Shown: positions 61,598-64,000 of the stretch, in pieces
Layout: every line of letters starts with the position of its first letter
How positions within the stretch are numbered: position 1 is the first letter of the stretch
The notes under the pieces: generated by a model
Seen by the model: the letters and a program-made list of their open reading frames with translations, nothing else
The model's database searches: none
Told to the model about the DNA's origin: nothing
DNA from: Niastella koreensis GR20-10
Lineage (GTDB): Bacteria > Bacteroidota > Bacteroidia > Chitinophagales > Chitinophagaceae
Direction: 5' to 3'
DNA: 64,000 bases
NCBI RefSeq assembly: GCF_000246855.1
Contig: NC_016609.1
Coordinates: forward strand, 5,034,744-5,098,743
Made by a program: the position numbers and the translations under genes

Positions 61598-63736
61598 ATG
61601 AGAAATATCATTATATTGCTCCTGGTTGCTTTATTGGCAGCCTGTAAACAATCATCATCTACTATGAATACATATAAATGGCCGGCGGATGTTACACCTC
61701 CCAGGGCAGCAAAGGAGCCGAAAGAATTTATAGCACATGGCGATAAACGCATCGACGACTATTACTGGCTGAACCAGCGCGAAAATGCCAAAGTGATCGA
61801 CTACCTGAATGCGGAGAATACTTATCTCGACACCATGATGAGCGGCACAAAAGACCTGCGGGAAAAGCTGTACAATGAAATGAAGGGCCGCATAAAAGAA
61901 AAAGACGAATCGGTACCGTATAAAGACAATGGCTATTGGTACTACTCCCGTTTTGAAGAAGGCAAACAATATCCCTACTACTGCCGCAAAAAAGAAAGCC
62001 TGGATGCGCCTGAAGAGATCATGCTCGACCAGAATCAACTCGCAGAAGGTTTTAAATACTACGCCATCGGTGGCACTGCCGTGAGTGATAATAACGAACT
62101 GCTGGCTTTTACCGTAGATTCTGTAAGCAGAAGGATCTATGGGCTGAAAGTCAAAAACCTGGTAACCGGCATTATCTACCCCGAAACAATTCCCAATATT
62201 GAAGACGATGTTTGCTGGGCGGCCGATAATAAAACCATCTTCTACGTGAAGAAAGACCTCACTACCCTGCTCGGCTACCAGATCTGGAGGCATGAGCTGG
62301 GCACCGACCCGGCCAAAGACGTAATGGTATACGAGGAAAAAGACAATCGCTTTTATATTGGCGTGTACCGAACCAAATCTAAAAAGTACGTAGGCATTTA
62401 TTCCAACATGAACCAGGTATCTACCGAGTACCGGCTGCTGGATGCCGCCCACCCTGCCGGCGAATTCAAGATCTTTGAACCCCGCCGGGAAAACCTGCAA
62501 TACAGTATTGAACACTTTAACGATAAGTTTTATGTACTTACCGACTGGGATGCCCCCAACTTCCGCCTGATGGAAACCCCGGAGACAAAAACGACAAAAG
62601 AACACTGGAAGGAAGTGATCCCGCACCGGAAAGATGTATACATCTCCAATATGGTGGTGTTTAAAAATCACCTGGTGCTGGGTGAAGTGAAAGATGCGTT
62701 GAACCAGTTGCGCGTTATCAATCAAACCGATCACAAAGACTATTACATCACCTTTCCTGAAGCTGTATACGCGGCCTTTTCATTTGTTAACCCCGACTAC
62801 AACACCAACATCCTGCGACTCTCCTATACGTCAATGACCACGCCGCGTTCTATCTATGATTTTAACATGGATACGCAACAACGTGAGTTAAAAAAACAAA
62901 CAGAAGTGCTGGGCGGTTTTAAACAGGAAGACTATGCAGCCGAACGCCAATGGGCCACTGCCCGGGATGGCGCCAAAGTGCCAATCTCGATAGTATATAA
63001 AAAGGGCATGAAGAAAGAAGGCCAGAACCCATTATTACTATATGCCTATGGCTCTTATGGCTACAGCATGCCACCTGCATTTAACAGCAACATCATCAGT
63101 TTGCTCGACCGTGGTTTTGTGTATGCCATTGCGCATGTACGGGGCGGACAGGAAATGGGCCGCACCTGGTACGACCAGGGCCACCTGTTTAACAAAAAGA
63201 ATACTTTTTACGATTTTATCGACTGCGGTGAATTCCTCATCAAGGAAAACTATACTTCACCGGCACATCTGTACGCCAATGGCGGCAGCGCCGGCGGTTT
63301 GCTCATGGGAGGCATTGTCAACCTCCGCCCCGACCTCTGGCATGGTGTAGTGGCCGATGTGCCCTTTGTAGATGTGATAACTACTATGTCCGACCCAAGC
63401 ATTCCACTCACTACCGGCGAGTACAAGGAATGGGGCAACCCGGCAGACAGTGCCGAATATTTTTACATGAAATCTTATTCGCCGTATGATAATGTTGAAA
63501 AGAAGGCATACCCCAATATGTTAATAACAACCGGTCTGCACGATTCGCAGGTGCAGTATTTTGAACCCGCCAAATGGGTGGCTAAAATGCGGGAACTGCA
63601 CACCGGCAACAACAAGATCCTTTTCAAATGTAATATGGATGTAGGCCATGGCGGCGCGTCGGGCCGTTTCGATTACCTGAAGGACAAAGCATGGCAATAT
63701 GCTTTCTTCCTGGCGCTGGAGAATAAGCTGGAATGA
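61598..63736 (+). CDS. S9 family peptidase, oligopeptidase B-like
   Basis: 712 aa from the ATG at 61598 (MRNIIILLLVALLAACKQSS), which gives a lipobox LAAC; the protein is thus an envelope lipoprotein, unlike cytosolic E. coli OpdB. An N-terminal segment and seven-bladed propeller (to ~430) precede an alpha/beta hydrolase domain. Nucleophile Ser564 lies in NGGSAGGLLMGG, the typical PtrB motif DPSIPLTTGEYKEWGNP is present, and the catalytic His is in NMDVGHGGASGR. Oligopeptidase B cleaves short peptides after Arg/Lys. The lipid anchor suggests trimming of imported peptides. Confidence 0.92.
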   Translation: MRNIIILLLVALLAACKQSSSTMNTYKWPADVTPPRAAKEPKEFIAHGDKRIDDYYWLNQRENAKVIDYLNAENTYLDTMMSGTKDLREKLYNEMKGRIKEKDESVPYKDNGYWYYSRFEEGKQYPYYCRKKESLDAPEEIMLDQNQLAEGFKYYAIGGTAVSDNNELLAFTVDSVSRRIYGLKVKNLVTGIIYPETIPNIEDDVCWAADNKTIFYVKKDLTTLLGYQIWRHELGTDPAKDVMVYEEKDNRFYIGVYRTKSKKYVGIYSNMNQVSTEYRLLDAAHPAGEFKIFEPRRENLQYSIEHFNDKFYVLTDWDAPNFRLMETPETKTTKEHWKEVIPHRKDVYISNMVVFKNHLVLGEVKDALNQLRVINQTDHKDYYITFPEAVYAAFSFVNPDYNTNILRLSYTSMTTPRSIYDFNMDTQQRELKKQTEVLGGFKQEDYAAERQWATARDGAKVPISIVYKKGMKKEGQNPLLLYAYGSYGYSMPPAFNSNIISLLDRGFVYAIAHVRGGQEMGRTWYDQGHLFNKKNTFYDFIDCGEFLIKENYTSPAHLYANGGSAGGLLMGGIVNLRPDLWHGVVADVPFVDVITTMSDPSIPLTTGEYKEWGNPADSAEYFYMKSYSPYDNVEKKAYPNMLITTGLHDSQVQYFEPAKWVAKMRELHTGNNKILFKCNMDVGHGGASGRFDYLKDKAWQYAFFLALENKLE

Positions 63737-63740
63737 GTCG

Positions 63741-63948
63741 TTAACTTTTTCCGGCCGCCCTTTTCTCGGCTGTCAGAATTCTCTCGGCCCAGGAGATCCT
63801 TTCACCCAGCGGCTCCCGGGCGTATTGGTAGAAGGCAGTGGTTAGTAAGCGGGCTGCCCGCCATAGAAGAATTACCAGGATATCTTGAAAATACCTCGTA
63901 TAATTTGTCAACAGCGTTTTTCAGTTCAGGGGTAATAGAAAGCAGCAT
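63741..63948 (-). pseudogene. frameshifted or chimeric gene remnant
   Basis: From the ATG at 63948 the frame reads MLLSITPELKNAVDKLYEVF, then SRYPGNSSMAGSPL, and becomes meaningless before a stop at 63802-63804. A different frame then gives a coherent C-terminus, ARLLTTAFYQYAREPLGERI, then SWAERILTAEKRAAGKS, with stop at 63741-63743. The two halves may be one gene broken by an indel near 63860, or pieces of two genes. Families not recognised. Confidence 0.5.
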
Positions 63949-63970
63949 AGTGCATCCAAAATAGCACAAA

Positions 63971-64000
63971 AAAAAGCTGTCCCAAAATTATAGTTGGGAC
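63971..64000. terminator. terminator hairpin cut by the window edge
   Basis: GTCCCAA (63979-63985) pairs with TTGGGAC (63994-64000) and is preceded by an A-run and AGCT. The right side probably continues beyond the window. On the minus strand the A-run becomes a T-run. Confidence 0.55.

Noticed and set aside
61655-62734. 359-codon open frame on the minus strand
   Set aside because: It lies wholly inside the S9 peptidase gene, has no signal or domain pattern, and mirrors the codon bias of the opposite strand.

Overview
The window looks like chromosomal DNA from a Bacteroidota bacterium, most likely Chitinophagaceae (Niastella/Chitinophaga-like). The evidence is two SusC/SusD pairs, an ECF sigma/FecR/STN-SusC cascade, many lipoproteins with a Cys-Lys or Cys-Asp lipobox followed by Ser/Asp/Lys residues, GH9 and GH92 glycosidases, a DUF5117-type metalloprotease, FtsX/MacB permeases and a few TAnnTTTG-type -7 promoter elements. 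The genus is an inference. I see no tRNA, rRNA, CRISPR array, complete insertion sequence or prophage.

Layout. 1-1 kb: end of an unknown gene, then a catalytically complete ClpP. 1-8 kb (minus strand): a four-gene outer-membrane operon SusC-SusD-FAS1 lipoprotein-PKD-like lipoprotein, with three GTTAA direct repeats spaced 11 bp apart upstream. 8-9.3 kb: a frameshifted gene remnant, a small conserved-looking protein and a degenerate 21-bp tandem array. 9.3-10.5 kb: a TIMP/NTR-like secreted protein and a PH-domain membrane protein. 10.6-20.5 kb: ECF sigma factor, FecR anti-sigma factor, STN-containing SusC, SusD and a large metzincin-like protease, together a plausible self-regulated peptide/protein uptake locus. 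20.6-31.6 kb: PBP2, a lipoprotein behind a strong hairpin, two AraC-type regulators, a Tet(X)-like flavoprotein, a histidine phosphatase, a beta-propeller protein, nitroreductase, a triple-BON protein, an NTF2-like protein and an N-terminally truncated HtrA. 31.6-37.4 kb (minus): complete TolC-AcrA-AcrB type RND efflux operon. 37.8-39.9 kb: outer-membrane barrel and a lactonase-like lipoprotein.

40-48.6 kb is the most interesting block: seven same-strand genes (HlyD-like adaptor, TolC, ABC ATPase, two different FtsX permeases, sigma54-dependent response regulator, histidine kinase) preceded by a near-consensus sigma54 promoter and a 16-bp dyad about 60 bp further upstream. The kinase has two membrane helices with almost no extracytoplasmic loop, as in intramembrane-sensing kinases that pair with Bce-type ABC transporters. 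The block therefore reads as a self-contained sense-and-export module. A separate TPR protein-MacB permease pair converges on it (48.6-52.2 kb, minus).

52-57 kb: convergent GH9 and GH92 glycosidases sharing a terminator. 57-60 kb: a LytTR regulator whose receiver lacks the phospho-acceptor Asp, followed by a cytochrome c-like lipoprotein (CX4CH), YceI and a DUF5777-like barrel. 60-63.7 kb: NADPH-dependent FMN reductase-like protein, WG-repeat protein and oligopeptidase B-like S9 peptidase. The right edge holds a broken gene and half of a terminator hairpin. A palindrome containing CGCCAGCTGGCG recurs in three intergenic gaps, in two of which it is the core of a terminator.

All family assignments come from reading motifs and recalled family features; no database search was possible.
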